From the NCBI RefSeq assembly GCF_003086295.3, contig NC_092046.1, forward strand, positions 108,169,363 through 108,233,362: 64,000 nucleotides of DNA, read 5' to 3'. Position numbers and translations under genes: made by a program. The stretch comes from Arachis hypogaea (lineage: Eukaryota > Streptophyta > Magnoliopsida > Fabales > Fabaceae). Position 1 is the stretch's first letter. Every line of letters starts with the position of its first letter. The notes below the pieces were generated by a model that ran no database searches, was not told the DNA's origin, and saw nothing but the letters and a program-made list of their open reading frames with translations. Below, piece after piece: positions 22,496 to 33,198 of the stretch.

Positions 22496-23883
22496 GTTGA
22501 GTTTGGACAAACTGCCGGATTGTCTTGCTCCCTAGATCAGGTACTTTATTTCTTGATAACTTTTAATTGAGTTTTGAGTCCTCTATTTTCATTTTCTTCT
22601 TCTTCTTTTTTCGAAAAATTAAAATCCTTTCCAAAAATATTTTTTTCTTTTCTTCAATTTATATTCTTATTGAGTCTTTGATTTTTGCAAGAGTATAACT
22701 TTGATTAGAGTCCTTTATTTTTATTTTCTTCTTCTTTAAACTTTCGAAAATATTAAAAGCTTTTTAAAAATAATTTTTATTTTATTTTTTAATTTGTATT
22801 CTTAGTTTGAGTCTTATTTTCTTGTTCTTGTTGAATTTTTCATGTTCTTGGAGTCTTTCTTTCTAAAAATTTTCAAAAGTATTTTCTTTGGTTAAATCTT
22901 GTTTCAAATCTTTAAGTTTGGTGTTTTCTTGTGTTTTTCTTTTTGTTTTTTGAAAATTTCTTGTTAGTTTTCTAAAAATTTTAAGTTTGGTGTTATTTTT
23001 ATGTTCTTGTGTTCTTTAAGTCTTTGAATATGTATTTTGTGTTCTTGTGAGTCTTCAAAGTGTTCTTGAGTCTCTTTTGTGTTTTGATCTTAAAATTTTT
23101 AAGTTTGGTGTCCCTTTGTGTTTTCCCTCCAAAAATTTTCGAAATTAAAGGGTGCTAGATCTAAAAATTTTAAGTCTTGTGTCCTTTACTTATTTTTCTC
23201 TTTCATCATTAAATTCAAAAATAAAAAAGTATCTTTTTATTTTATTTTAAGTTGAAAATTCAAATTTTAATTTTAAAATTTTTTATCTTATCTTATCTTA
23301 AATTTAAAAATTCAAAAATCAAATCTTTTCAAAATAAAAAATCATATCTTTTTCAAAATCTTATCTTATCTTATTTAAAAATTTAAAAATTTAAATTTCA
23401 AATTTCTATTCTCAAAATTTAAAAATTAAAATTTAATTTTTAATTTTTAAAATTTCAACTTTCAAAATTTGACTTTTTCAAAAATCAAAATTTTTCCAAA
23501 TCACTATCTTATCTTCGTAACTTTTTCAAAATTCAAAATTTTAAAACTTCAAAATTCAAATTCCAAAATTCAAATTTTAATCTCAATTTTCAAAATTTAA
23601 ATTTTAATTTTCAAATTTCAAATCTTAAATTCAAATCTCTTTTTAATTAGTTACTTATCTTCTCTTTCCTCTTTTTCAAAACTTCCTAACTAACTCTTCT
23701 ATCTCTCAATTTTTGAAAACTTCTCTTCCATATCTCTTTATTCTTCTTCAAATTTTATTTTCGTTTTTAGTTAATTAATTTTAATTCGGTTAAAAAAATT
23801 AATTATTGTTTATCTTATCTACTTCTATCTCTTCTTCTACTCCTTCTATCTTCTTCCTTTTTCATCCTCTACCTTTCTTAATC
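22496..23883 (+). other. E6 T-rich leader
   Basis: About 1.4 kb of T-rich leader like that of E5, with AAGTTTGGTG words near 22914, 22983 and 23101. From 23210 it is dominated by aaaattcaaattt and ttatcttatctt runs. No gene is seen. Confidence 0.75.
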
Positions 23884-25040
23884 ATGAACCCAAGTGGGAA
23901 TAAGGAGTTCAGAAGAACTCTAGGATCTTATACAAATGCCAATGCTGACTTCTATGGAAGAAACATCAGCATACCTCAAATCAGAGCTAGTAGCTTTGAA
24001 TTAAACACTCAACTTATTATTTTGGTGCAGCAAAACTGCCAGTATTCTGGGCTTCCTTAGGAAGAACCTAAAGAATTTCTTGCAGATTTCTTAAGGATCG
24101 CTGACACAGTACACAGTGAGAGAGTAGACCAAGAGGTCTACAGGTTATTGTTCTTTCCTTTTACTTTAAAGGATCAAGCAAAAGGGCGGTTGGATAACCA
24201 GCCTAAAGCTAGTTTAAAAACTTAGAAACAGTTAGTGGACAAGTTTTGAAACCAATACTTTCCCTCAAGAAAGGTGACTCAGCTGAGACAGGACATCCAA
24301 GGTTTCAAACAAGGAGATGGTGAATCTCTTTATGATTCCTGGGAGAGGTATAAGAGGATGCTAAGAAAATATCCCACTGAAATGTTTCCTGAATGGGTAC
24401 AGTTAGACATCTTCTACTATGGGCTTTCAGACATGGCTAGAATGTCATTGGACCACTCTACTGGTGGTTCCATGTACATGTGAAAGACCATTCAAGAAGC
24501 CCAAGAGCTTATTGAGACACTTGCCATTAATCAGCATTTATACTCATGCCCTGAGGCCTCTATAAAAGGATAGGTTAAGGTAGTAGTTGCTAAACCTAAC
24601 CCTCCAGAGCAGGATGACCCATTGACTCAGCAACTGCAAGCCCTTGCCCAGCAAATGCTGGAACTGCAAGAGGCTTTGTGAAAAACTCAGGCTTCTAACA
24701 TAAATGTAAAGGCCCAGTTGAGTCAGACAAGGCAGTAGTTATCTAAGCAGATAACAGATGAATGCCAAGCCATTGGGCTGAGGAGTGAGAAAACCTTAAG
24801 CTCCCAACCTCAGCCCAATAAGAACGAAAAGCCCATAGAAGATAACCAGATCTCTGCACAAGATGGTTCTGGGCATTCAACGCCCAGAGAAGCACCACTC
24901 CTGGCATTGAACGCCAGGAAAGGGCAAAGACTGGGAGTTCAAACGCCCAGAGAGGTATCCCTCTTGGCGTTGAACGCCAGGAAAGGGCAGAGTGTGGGCA
25001 TTTAAACGCCCAAGGGGGCAGCAGCATGGGCGTTGAACGC
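23884..25040 (+). pseudogene. E6 gag pseudogene, first part
   Basis: Starts at ATG 23884 (MNPSGNKEFRRTLGSYTNANADFYG) and contains the core words FELNTQLI.LVQQNC and GDGESLYDSWERYKRMLRK. Stops include TAG at 24058 (..GLP stop EEP..), TAG near 24223, TGA near 24247 and TGA at 24481. From 24866 on, the linker is built of repeated GGCGTTGAACGCC-type units. E7 interrupts it at 25040; it resumes at 42814. Confidence 0.85.
24866..25040 (+). repeat. Dyad units inside the E6 gag reading frame
   Basis: Five or six units of gggcgttcaacgccc/ctggcattgaacgccag type, 25-35 bases apart, within coding sequence. They read as repeats of LLALNARKGQ. They are the same kind of dyad as in LTR upstream regions. E7 inserted inside the last unit. 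Confidence 0.7.
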
Positions 25041-26526
25041 TGATAAACCCATATTTTATGATATATATTGTGCTCAATTTAAGTGATTTATTCAACCCTT
25101 CACCCACTTATTCATGTAAATTGCATGGTTTTACTTTCCCTTCCTTATTATGTGATATATGTGAAAAACGTGTTTCCTATGCTTAAAAATAATTATTTCA
25201 ATTACCCTTTATTACCATTTGATGCCGTGATTTGTGTGTTGAGAAGTTTCAGATCTTCTAAGGCAGGAATGACTTAAAGGATGGAAAGGAAACATACAAA
25301 AATGGAAGGAAAGCACAAAATGGAGTTTTTGAAGAAACTGGCAGCGACGCGAATGCATGGACGACGCGGTCGCATGCCCAGCGCGAAAAGGCAGCGATGC
25401 GAACGCGTGATTGACGTGGATGCGCGCCATGAGCAGATCACAGATGACGCGTACGCATGACCGAAGCGAGCGCGTGACAAGGAAAACTTCAAATGACGCG
25501 ACCGCGTGACCCATGCGGACGCTTGACAGACGCCACGCACCAGAAATTACAGAAAACGCTCCCAGCAATTTCTGAAACCCTTTTTGGCCCAGATCCAAGT
25601 CCAGAAGGCACAGATTAGAGGTTACAAAGTGGGGGAATGCATCCATTCATGAGGAGGTCTCCAATTATTCACTTTTCATAGTTTAAATGTAGTTTTTAGA
25701 GAGAGAGGTTCTCTCCTCTCTCTTAGGTTTTAGGATTAGGATTTCTTATTATTTCAATTTAGTATTCCAACTCCTTATCAGGTTCAATATTCCTTTTACT
25801 TTATATTTCTCTTTTACTTTCAGATACCTTAATGCTTTTCTTTAATTACTTTTGTTGCCAAATTGGCTTATGAACCATTCATGTTTAGATTTGGTTTTCT
25901 ATTTAATATAATTTGAGGTATTTCAGAATTATGATTGCTTTCCTTTATTTATATTAATAATTTAGATTTTCCCCTTTTGGCTTTGGTAAAGTAATTGGTA
26001 ACTCATGAGTTATCAAACTCAACGTGATTGATAATTGTTGTCTTTGCTAATTGAATTGAACTTCAATAACTCCAGTCCTTTCTTAGAAATTGAGAAGGAC
26101 CTGAGGATCAAACTAATTGGTCCACTTGACCTTCCTTTGCTTTAGTAAAGGCTAACTAAGTGGGATTAAAAATCAATTCTCATCACCATTGATAAGGATA
26201 ACTCGGATAGGACTTCCAAATTCTCATACCTTGCCAAGAGTTTATTTTATGGTTATTTATTTATTTTACTTGCCATTTAAATTACTTGTTCATTACTTTC
26301 AAAACCCTCAATTTACAAAACTTATAACTAATAATAAGAACACCTCCCTGCAGTTCCTTGAGAAGACGACCCGAGGTTTAAATACCTCGGTTATCAATTT
26401 TAAAGGGGTTTGTTACTTGTGACAACCAAAATGTTTGTGAGAAAGGACTTTTGTTGGTTTAGAAGCTATACCTACAACGAGGATTTATTCTGCGAAATTC
26501 TAGGCCACGCAAAAGTTCTCTCTTCA
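25041..26526 (+). repeat. E7 5' LTR
   Basis: 1486 bp, TGATAAACCC...CTCTTCA. The dyad array at 25340-25545 is of the ACGCGACCGCGT/ACGCGTACGC type. It differs from the 3' LTR at scattered sites. Short ORFs here are by-products of the GC-rich array. Confidence 0.9.
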
Positions 26527-26529
26527 AAA

Positions 26530-26549
26530 TGGCGCCGTTGCCGGGGAAT
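26530..26549 (+). other. E7 primer-binding site
   Basis: TGGCGCCGTTGCCGGGGAAT, matching the tRNA-Asp 3' end for 18 bases, 3 bases after the LTR. Confidence 0.9.
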
Positions 26550-26639
26550 TGCAAACGTGTGCCTTATTATTGGTTATTGTAAATATTTTTTTTACTTGTT
26601 TATTTATTTTTGTTTTTCTCTTTTATGTTTTTAGCCACT

Positions 26640-27146
26640 ATGAATTCTCACCCCTCTCGCTTTGAGTTTGGTTCTAATATTGTTGAAAGAAGTGAAAGCT
26701 ATAACAGGAATATGCATCAAGGTCTAAGCAATCAAAGATGGATGGAGCCAGGAGGATCTGATCAACCCTTTCGGCAACAACACCTTCTGAGATATCATGG
26801 ACAAAGACCATTCTACAATGCATACCAAGCTGATAGATATGGTGGACCCACTTGTAATTACCAACAAGCCCCACCCTGTGCTTATAGACCATCCTTTCAA
26901 CGTAGATTTGAACCACCACACTCACAAGTTCCTTTCCACAATTCAGCACCATATGACCCTTATCTACCACAATCCCAATCCAATTACTCCCAAGAACCAC
27001 CACATTCTTACTTTGAACCCTCTTCCCCAACCAACGAACCTTCGCACCCACCCCAACCTCCAGTAAATGACAAACTTTGTGTTCTTCTTCAAGGGCAAGC
27101 AAAGATAAGAAAAGGGCGTACTGGAACTCACTACTGCAGTGACTAA
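26640..27146 (+). CDS. E7 ORF1, Pro/Tyr/Gln-rich protein of unknown function
   Basis: 168 codons from ATG 26640 (MNSHPSRFEFGSN); this start is chosen because E3 has the same one at 13007. The middle is low-complexity, rich in Pro, Tyr, Gln, Ser and His (PYDPYLPQSQSNYSQEPPHSYFEP). No domain recognised, and no CCHC zinc knuckle. Its place right after the primer-binding site is that of gag, so it may be a diverged nucleocapsid-like protein. ORF2 follows in another frame with an 8-base overlap; the two could be halves of one ORF broken by an indel near 27100. In the E3 copy the frame is decayed. Confidence 0.55.
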   Translation: MNSHPSRFEFGSNIVERSESYNRNMHQGLSNQRWMEPGGSDQPFRQQHLLRYHGQRPFYNAYQADRYGGPTCNYQQAPPCAYRPSFQRRFEPPHSQVPFHNSAPYDPYLPQSQSNYSQEPPHSYFEPSSPTNEPSHPPQPPVNDKLCVLLQGQAKIRKGRTGTHYCSD

Positions 27147-28131
27147 GGTAGTAAATTTAATAGCTTCCCGGCATTTGAGAACTCAAGGTACTCCCATGGC
27201 TACATGTGGGGAATCAAAAGAAGAGCGTAGCATGAAGGAAATACTAGAAACCTCGGTGGACAATGAGGAGCATGGCTTTGTACTGAAACGAGTAGAGGAA
27301 GCCATGATAGTTGTAAAGGAGGAAGTGGTTAAAGATTTAAGAGATGCTGAACCTCCATGGGAATCAAGAACCGTAAAGGATTCCGCTGAGAAATCCGAAA
27401 TTGATACCAAGGAGGACAGTGCACAACCTCCACAGCATATGCCTTGTGAAAAATTGGACGGAACAGACCAAGAAGTTGATTCCATGGGCAGTGACGATCT
27501 TGAATCAAGCTCTCCTAGTCACGAATTCACATCCGCAACTGAATTCCTTGAGCCTGCAGAACCTTACCCAAGTGAATACGAAGATGACGTCGAGGTAGAT
27601 TTCTCTCAACCTCCAACGTATGACTTATGTGATGAGGAAGACATAGAAGACTTTGATCAGGACGTAGTTGCAGCTGAAGAATTTTGCAAAGAAGTGGAGG
27701 AATTCACAGAAGATTACAAGGGAGTAGAACTTACAGAACCACTGGAAACACCTATCCCAAGGCCATTACCACCTAATACAAGCTTCAAGTGGGTACAATC
27801 CTTAACCTTCATCTTTACTTTTCCACTTGAATATGGTTTGCTTGAAACAGATGGCCAGCTTAGAGCTCTCTGCGGCTTTAAGAGTAAGAGGGAAATGGCT
27901 CGTACTCAGAGCTGGTGCGCAAGGTTCAATAAGGTTCCACGCTTCAATTCGAAGTGCAAGGATTGGTACCAAGTTCAATTGAATGGGTCATGGAAGACGT
28001 TTGGTCATCCTGGTGAGAATACAATTTCTGAACCGCCCGGATGGAAGCATACAGATCAAGACAAAGCGGATTTAAAAGCAAAATTTGGGATCCTGGAATC
28101 TATTCTGACATTCGTCACCCCGGGAGCCTGA
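27139..28131 (+). CDS. E7 ORF2, acidic protein with conserved C-terminal block
   Basis: 330 codons at most. The first codon used here is GTG; the first ATG is at 27196. The first two thirds are strongly acidic (about one residue in four is E or D). The last third holds PLEYGLLETDGQLRALCGFKSKREMA..W...FN..P..NSKCKDWYQ, which the E3 copy (11475-11849) also keeps. No known domain. The conserved block between two diverged element copies suggests past selection on the protein. A Gag or accessory role is possible but not shown. The stop is at 28129-28131, with the post-gag hairpin 165 bases later. Confidence 0.6.
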   Translation: MTKVVNLIASRHLRTQGTPMATCGESKEERSMKEILETSVDNEEHGFVLKRVEEAMIVVKEEVVKDLRDAEPPWESRTVKDSAEKSEIDTKEDSAQPPQHMPCEKLDGTDQEVDSMGSDDLESSSPSHEFTSATEFLEPAEPYPSEYEDDVEVDFSQPPTYDLCDEEDIEDFDQDVVAAEEFCKEVEEFTEDYKGVELTEPLETPIPRPLPPNTSFKWVQSLTFIFTFPLEYGLLETDGQLRALCGFKSKREMARTQSWCARFNKVPRFNSKCKDWYQVQLNGSWKTFGHPGENTISEPPGWKHTDQDKADLKAKFGILESILTFVTPGA

Positions 28132-28296
28132 GAACCTGTTTGAAGCTGCTCAAAGGCTTCACATGCCTAATTTGGGACCCCAGAGGCTGTTGGCATTCCA
28201 AACATTGGTGGAGATTTCTGGATGAATTTAAGCATAAGCCACCATAACAGGAAGCTCATCCAATGTCCAACTTAAGGACTTTAACTAAAAGTGCTA

Positions 28297-28314
28297 GGTG
28301 GGAGACAACCCACC
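28297..28314 (+). other. Post-gag hairpin, loop AGACAA (E7)
   Basis: Perfect 6-bp stem GGTGGG/CCCACC around AGACAA. Relative to E2 (GTTGGG/CCCAAC), one T-A pair has become a G-C pair on both sides, a compensated change. Confidence 0.7.
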
Positions 28315-28454
28315 ATGGTATGGTCGTTCTTTTTCAATTTTTATTTCGTACTGTTTGATTTTATGTTATATTTTTTTTATTGAACCTAAATGTTATTCAT
28401 AGAATTTGCATTAGCATTGCATACTGCATCATTGCATATTTGCATAAAAAAAAA

Positions 28455-28960
28455 TGGGGCGCGACGCGACCGCACTACTAACGCGTTCGCGTCAGTTGCA
28501 AGAACGACCTCCCACGCGTCCACGTCAATCACACGAACGCGTGATCTGGAAATCGGTGTAAAAATCCAACGCCCAGAAATCTGGGCTAGAATCGTGCGGC
28601 TGGTGTGCGTTTAGCACAAAACGGCCCACGCGTTCGCGTCCATCACGCGAACATGTCACATGCAAAATACCCATCCCACGCGAAAGCGTGAGCGACGCGT
28701 TCGCGTCGCGTGGATTGCACATCACCCAAAAAGGAGATAGAGAGTTACGCTGAAACGACGCTGGAATTGTGCGTTTTGCACAATTTCCAGTGACGCGGTC
28801 GCGTGTCTCACGCGACCGCGTCATTCATCCTTTTACCCATTCCATGCGATCGCGTCACTCATGCGATCGTGTTAACCACATTCCACCCTAGCCACGCGAT
28901 CGCGTGCTCCACGCGTTTGTGTGGATTCAAATTCACTAACCCAGTGACGCGAAACCCTAT
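28455..28960. repeat. E7 internal array of ACGCGACCGCGT-type dyads
   Basis: More than a dozen units such as cacgcgttcgcgtc and cacgcgaccgcgtca in a GC-rich island between ORF2 and ORF3. The same motif fills the upstream part of both E7 LTRs. A CT-rich leader-like stretch begins right after it. Confidence 0.8.
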
Positions 28961-30404
28961 TCCCCCCGCGTCCCCATTCTTCTTCCTCAACCCCCTCTGC
29001 TCTCTCTCCCTCCTTCCTCTGCACCAACCTCCACCCCAACCACCTCCAACCGCCGCACCACCCTCGCCCACCCAGCCCCGACCGCGACGCCACCCCCCTC
29101 CTTCTTCATTCCCTCTCTTTCTTCTCTTTCTCTTCTCTTCTTCCCTCCACCATCGCTGCCTCCTCCGCAGCCACCACCACCACCGCGCCATCACCGCCGC
29201 CCCTCCCACCACCACCAACCTTACCCCCATTCTTCTTCAACCACCCCCCTCCACCAGTCACCCCAACTGAAACCCCCCTGCCACCACAAACAGCCGCCCG
29301 CCACCACCACCGCGCCACCGTGCCCCTCCCACCACCACCAAAACCACACCCTAGCCATCTCTCTGTACCCTAGAGTTCATACGCCTACCAGGTTCTGCCG
29401 AACGCCATTTTTTTTCTTTCCATTCGCAGTTAGTTGCTTATTTTTCCAATTATGTTCAAATTAGGCTAGTTAGAGATGCATGTTTGTAGTGGATTCTAGG
29501 TGGTTAGGTAGCTAGGATGTGGTTAATGGATTTAGGCCTGATAATTGCGCTGTTCATGCTTCTTGTTTTATCAATTTCACTACTCTGCTGTTGCTGTGAT
29601 GTTAATACTGTTCATATGCTGTTCTTTACTGTTTCATGCTGCTTTTTACACTGTTTTTTCTTGTTCATATTCCGTATATGTAATTGCAGCATTATTTTAA
29701 TTCATATGAATTATTCTGCTTGTTGTTTATTACCCGAGAACATCCAATTTTAGCCGAAATGCTGCCCAATTTTCTATAAATTGTTTTGATTTTCATTCAT
29801 GTTTTGGTTTCGGCAATTTGAATTTGGCATTACTTAGCTTTTCTGAAACCACTTCATGAATGCCCGGACCCGCATTCTTATTCCTTTCGCTTTCCTGGTT
29901 ACTAAATTGCACTTTTGATGATTCGATTTTAAATTTTTGCTATTTTTATATCTATATGAATCATCAACAACCTGATTTCCTTGATTGAATATGGGTTGAT
30001 TGTTGCTTAAAATTGTGAAATTTTTGTTACTTAGAAACCGATCATCATGCCACTTACTCTGACTTTCTTTTTACTAACTCACTGATTTTCGCTTTCTAAC
30101 CTCTTTTTCAATTTTAACCACTTTTCACTTTCTAACTTCCCCCTCTACTTTTTTTGACTAACTCTTTCAATCTTTTTTAACTCATGGCATGATTATTGTT
30201 TCTCCTAATTAACAGGTATTCTACTTATAACATATTTTGGCTTGTAATTCCTCATCTCAGCTTTTTAACTCTGAAACAATCCAAAATACACAATTATTCA
30301 ACTCATTTCATAATTTTACTGCTCCTTTGCCACTTTGTGCTTATCTTGTTATTTGCCTACTTATTTTCCTGCTTTTATTATATCTTAGATTTCTGTTTTT
30401 CAAG
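28961..30404 (+). other. Leader-like region upstream of E7 ORF3
   Basis: 28961-29380 is C-rich (ctctctctccctcc, caccaccacc..). 29391-30214 is T-rich and intron-like and ends in ..tctcctaattaacag at 30203-30215, a good splice acceptor; a donor-like caggttctg is near 29388. This looks like a 5' exon plus intron ahead of ORF3. No coding sequence is convincing; GC-rich ORFs on both strands are compositional. Confidence 0.4.
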
Positions 30405-31841
30405 ATGTCTGACCCTCAAAGAAAGGGAAAAGGAAAGGCAACAACTGGCAAACGGAAACGAGGTGAATCCTCTATGTCCATCCTGGACATCATGCATGAT
30501 GACTCCTGGCGGGAAAAGCACTTTACCCCGCAGGAGAAGGCTGACCAGCTCCTCCCTGCCAATGATCTCATTAAGTTTGCAAACCGATACTGTGAGCTGA
30601 AGTATCCCGTGTTTGCCACCTCCAGGAACCTATACCTGGAGAGGACTCTGAAAATTCCAGAAGAACTACAACAGTACACCTCCGATCAGATCAAACAGAG
30701 AGGCTGGTTCTTCTTGGAGAGAAACCTGACCGAGGTCAATGCTTCCTGGGTAAGAGAGTTTTACTGCAATTATTTCAAGACTTCCCTGGATGCAGTGAAC
30801 CTCAGAGGGAAACAGATACTGGTTACTGAAGAGGCCATTGAGGATATTCTGCGCCTTCAGCCTAAGTCAGATCAGCCTGACGGTTACCAAAAGGTTGAAG
30901 AGGATATGAGGTTTCTGAGATTCGACTGGGATGCTGTCAAAGAGAGGATAGCCCTTGACCCTACTGTCCCATGGGTCATGGGTAAGAACACCACAATGCC
31001 TAAAGGAATCAAGCTTATGTATCTGAATGATGAGGCTCGGCTCTGGCACCAGATCCTGAGCAACTTTGTTATGCCGAGCACTCATGAGACGGAGCTGCCT
31101 GCTACTATGATCACCCTCTTCTGGTGTATGCTGGAGGGTAAGGACCTGTATCTGCCACGATTCATCCGTCACTATATGGCCCGGGTTCATGTCAGAGGCA
31201 CCCTTCCTTTCCCTTACCTGGTCACACAGCTAGGCCGTCGAGCTGACGTGCCTTAGGAAGATGCTGATGAGAAGCCACCTGCTGTGGACTGCAAGAAGAT
31301 TATCCCTCACAGCAGGAAATTTCGGGCTTTAGGCTATACACCTCCATTCCTGACCGCTTCTGATGAGATAGCCACGCCTTCAGCTACTCCTTCTTCTTCT
31401 ACTGCTGCACCAGCCCCACCCGCTGCACCTCCAGCTGCTCCTGAGCCTATTTACCATTTGGTGCATCGCCTCTTCGCCCGCTTGGACCGTATGGAGCGTC
31501 GCAACAAGCGACGCTATAAACACGTCAAATTGATAATCCGATCCGGCGGCGACATCTCCTCTGAGCCTGACACCCCTTCTGACATATTTGAGGCAGATGC
31601 GAGCGCTCATGAGGAGGAGACACATGCCCAGGCTGAGCAGGCAGGCCCGGAGCAGGCTGTGCCACAGCAGGAGGTGCCACACCAGATACAGGTTGCAGAT
31701 CCCGAGATTCCTATCCAGTCAGAGCTTCCACTCCAGCAGACATATCCTCCTACCCTTATCCAGTCTATAGACCTGCAGGCCACCACCGAGACTCTAGCAG
31801 CCCATCCTTCCAGTGATGACACTCCTTCACACCCAGCTTGA
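30405..31841 (+). pseudogene. E7 ORF3, 'putative plant transposon protein' with one in-frame stop
   Basis: 478 sense codons from ATG 30405 (MSDPQRKGKGKATTGKRKRGES), broken by a TAG at 31254-31256, after which the same frame continues to TGA 31839. The start is preferred to 30237 because the extra 56 residues are hydrophobic leader translation. Residues ~5-25 are Lys/Arg-rich, perhaps a nuclear signal. The globular part (W..FYCNYF, PKGIKLMYLNDEARLWHQIL, HYMARVHVRGTLPFPYLVTQL) is typical of the plant family I believe is PF20167. The tail is Pro/Ala- then Glu/Gln-rich. The stop may be a former Gln or Glu codon. It is found only next to retrotransposons here; function unknown. Confidence 0.75.
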
Positions 31842-31846
31842 GTGAG

Positions 31847-31883
31847 CATCGGGGACGATGTTTTATTTTAAGTGTGGGGAGGT
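31847..31883 (+). other. Hairpin-tail module, internal copy in E7
   Basis: Hairpin CATCG-GGGA-CGATG (31847-31860), starting 5 bases after the ORF3 stop, then AAGTGTGGGGAGGT (31870-31883). The tail equals the polypurine tract at 33185-33198. It may be a second plus-strand priming site or a marker of the ORF3 transcript. Confidence 0.75.
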
Positions 31884-33160
31884 CGCCATCCCTGGCGTAT
31901 TTTTTGGTGAACCACTACAGACTCTTTTTATCTTATTTTGTTTATTTTCTGTATTTTTATCTTTATTTTTATTTTCCAGTACTTATACATTGTTCTTTTC
32001 ATGTATTTTTACTCTATTTCTGCATTTTGCACTTTAGTTCATATTTTATCCATTTAGTTTAGTTTGCAATTCTAAACTTATTAGTTATAGAATATGTGGA
32101 TTAATTAGTATAGTTTACCCTTTTAGCATATGATAGTTTGGCTTAAATTGAAAATAAAAAAGGAAGTAAACTAGAGACTTTAACATAATAAAAAACAATC
32201 CACACACCTTGTATATATAGCATTACATGTTAGTTAGTTAACAACATTTCATCAAGGAACAACACTAAAACTTTAAAGGCACCCTAAGATTTACATTGAG
32301 AATAATGGGAACTCTTAATTTCTACTTGCATGACATGTATAACTGATATATGATGTTTGAGCTAGAGAACACATAGCCTGTGAGTTTTGAGCTTAATTGT
32401 ATGGTTACATTCAAACCATAATTTTTATTCCTGTGTGTTTCGCCCTTCATTTTATTCTGATGTTCTTTGCTTTGTTTTAATCTATATGTCCAATATAGAA
32501 TATAGATACATACTAAGAGATGATTGAGGCCATTGCTTAAAATATTTGCTCACTTATCCCAAATTAGCCTACCTTTTACATCACCCTTGTTAGCCCCCTT
32601 GAGCTTTTTAATCCCCTCTTGTTCTATAAACCACATTATTAGCCTTAAGTAGAAAAATAAAATAAAAATCCCAAGTTGATTATACCCTTACCTTTACCTT
32701 GGCCCCACTACAACCTTGAAAAAGACCTTATGATTTTTGTATGCCTATATTCTATAATTGTTGATTGGTTAGATGAAGAACAAAATTATAGAAAGTAAGG
32801 ATAAAAAGAAGAATAGAATGATTAACCCAATAAACACTGAGTGACTAGAGAGTAAACACAGAATCCAGTGAGGGTTCAATAGCTCATCACCGTATATCTC
32901 TGATTAAATTGTTAATTGTCTTGCAAGTTTGAAAAATATTTTTACCCATCTCAATTTTAAAAGTGCTTTAACATTATCTAAAGTTTGGCTATGCATATAT
33001 GATTCCTTGAGAATGTGAATTAACTTAACTACATGTAAATTTTATATACAAGTGAATAACAATTAGAATTGCATGACTCATTTAGGTAGTTGCATTTAGG
33101 ATAGATTGCATTGCATGAGATTCCACCACTTTAACCTTACCTTACTCTTTATCTTGGACT
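31884..33160 (+). other. E7 3' untranslated region
   Basis: AT-rich and without a convincing ORF. It corresponds, reversed, to the E3 region 6258-7741, showing that the order internal module, untranslated region, terminal module is conserved. Confidence 0.6.
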
Positions 33161-33198
33161 TAGCATGAGGACATGCTATTGTTTAAGTGTGGGGAGGT
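33161..33198 (+). other. Terminal hairpin and polypurine tract of E7
   Basis: Perfect stem TAGCATG-AGGA-CATGCTA (33161-33178), then AAGTGTGGGGAGGT (33185-33198) directly before the 3' LTR at 33199. The purine tract is a standard plus-strand primer; the hairpin is extra. Confidence 0.85.

Noticed and set aside
25212..25646. ORFs across GC-rich LTR parts (also 33416-33834, 45693-46172, 46793-47186, 48773-49213)
   Set aside because: They translate the ACGCGACCGCGT dyad arrays and appear in several frames at once, so they are compositional.
28803..29318. Pro-, Gly- and Arg-rich ORFs on both strands
   Set aside because: C-rich leader-like DNA is open in many frames. No domain.
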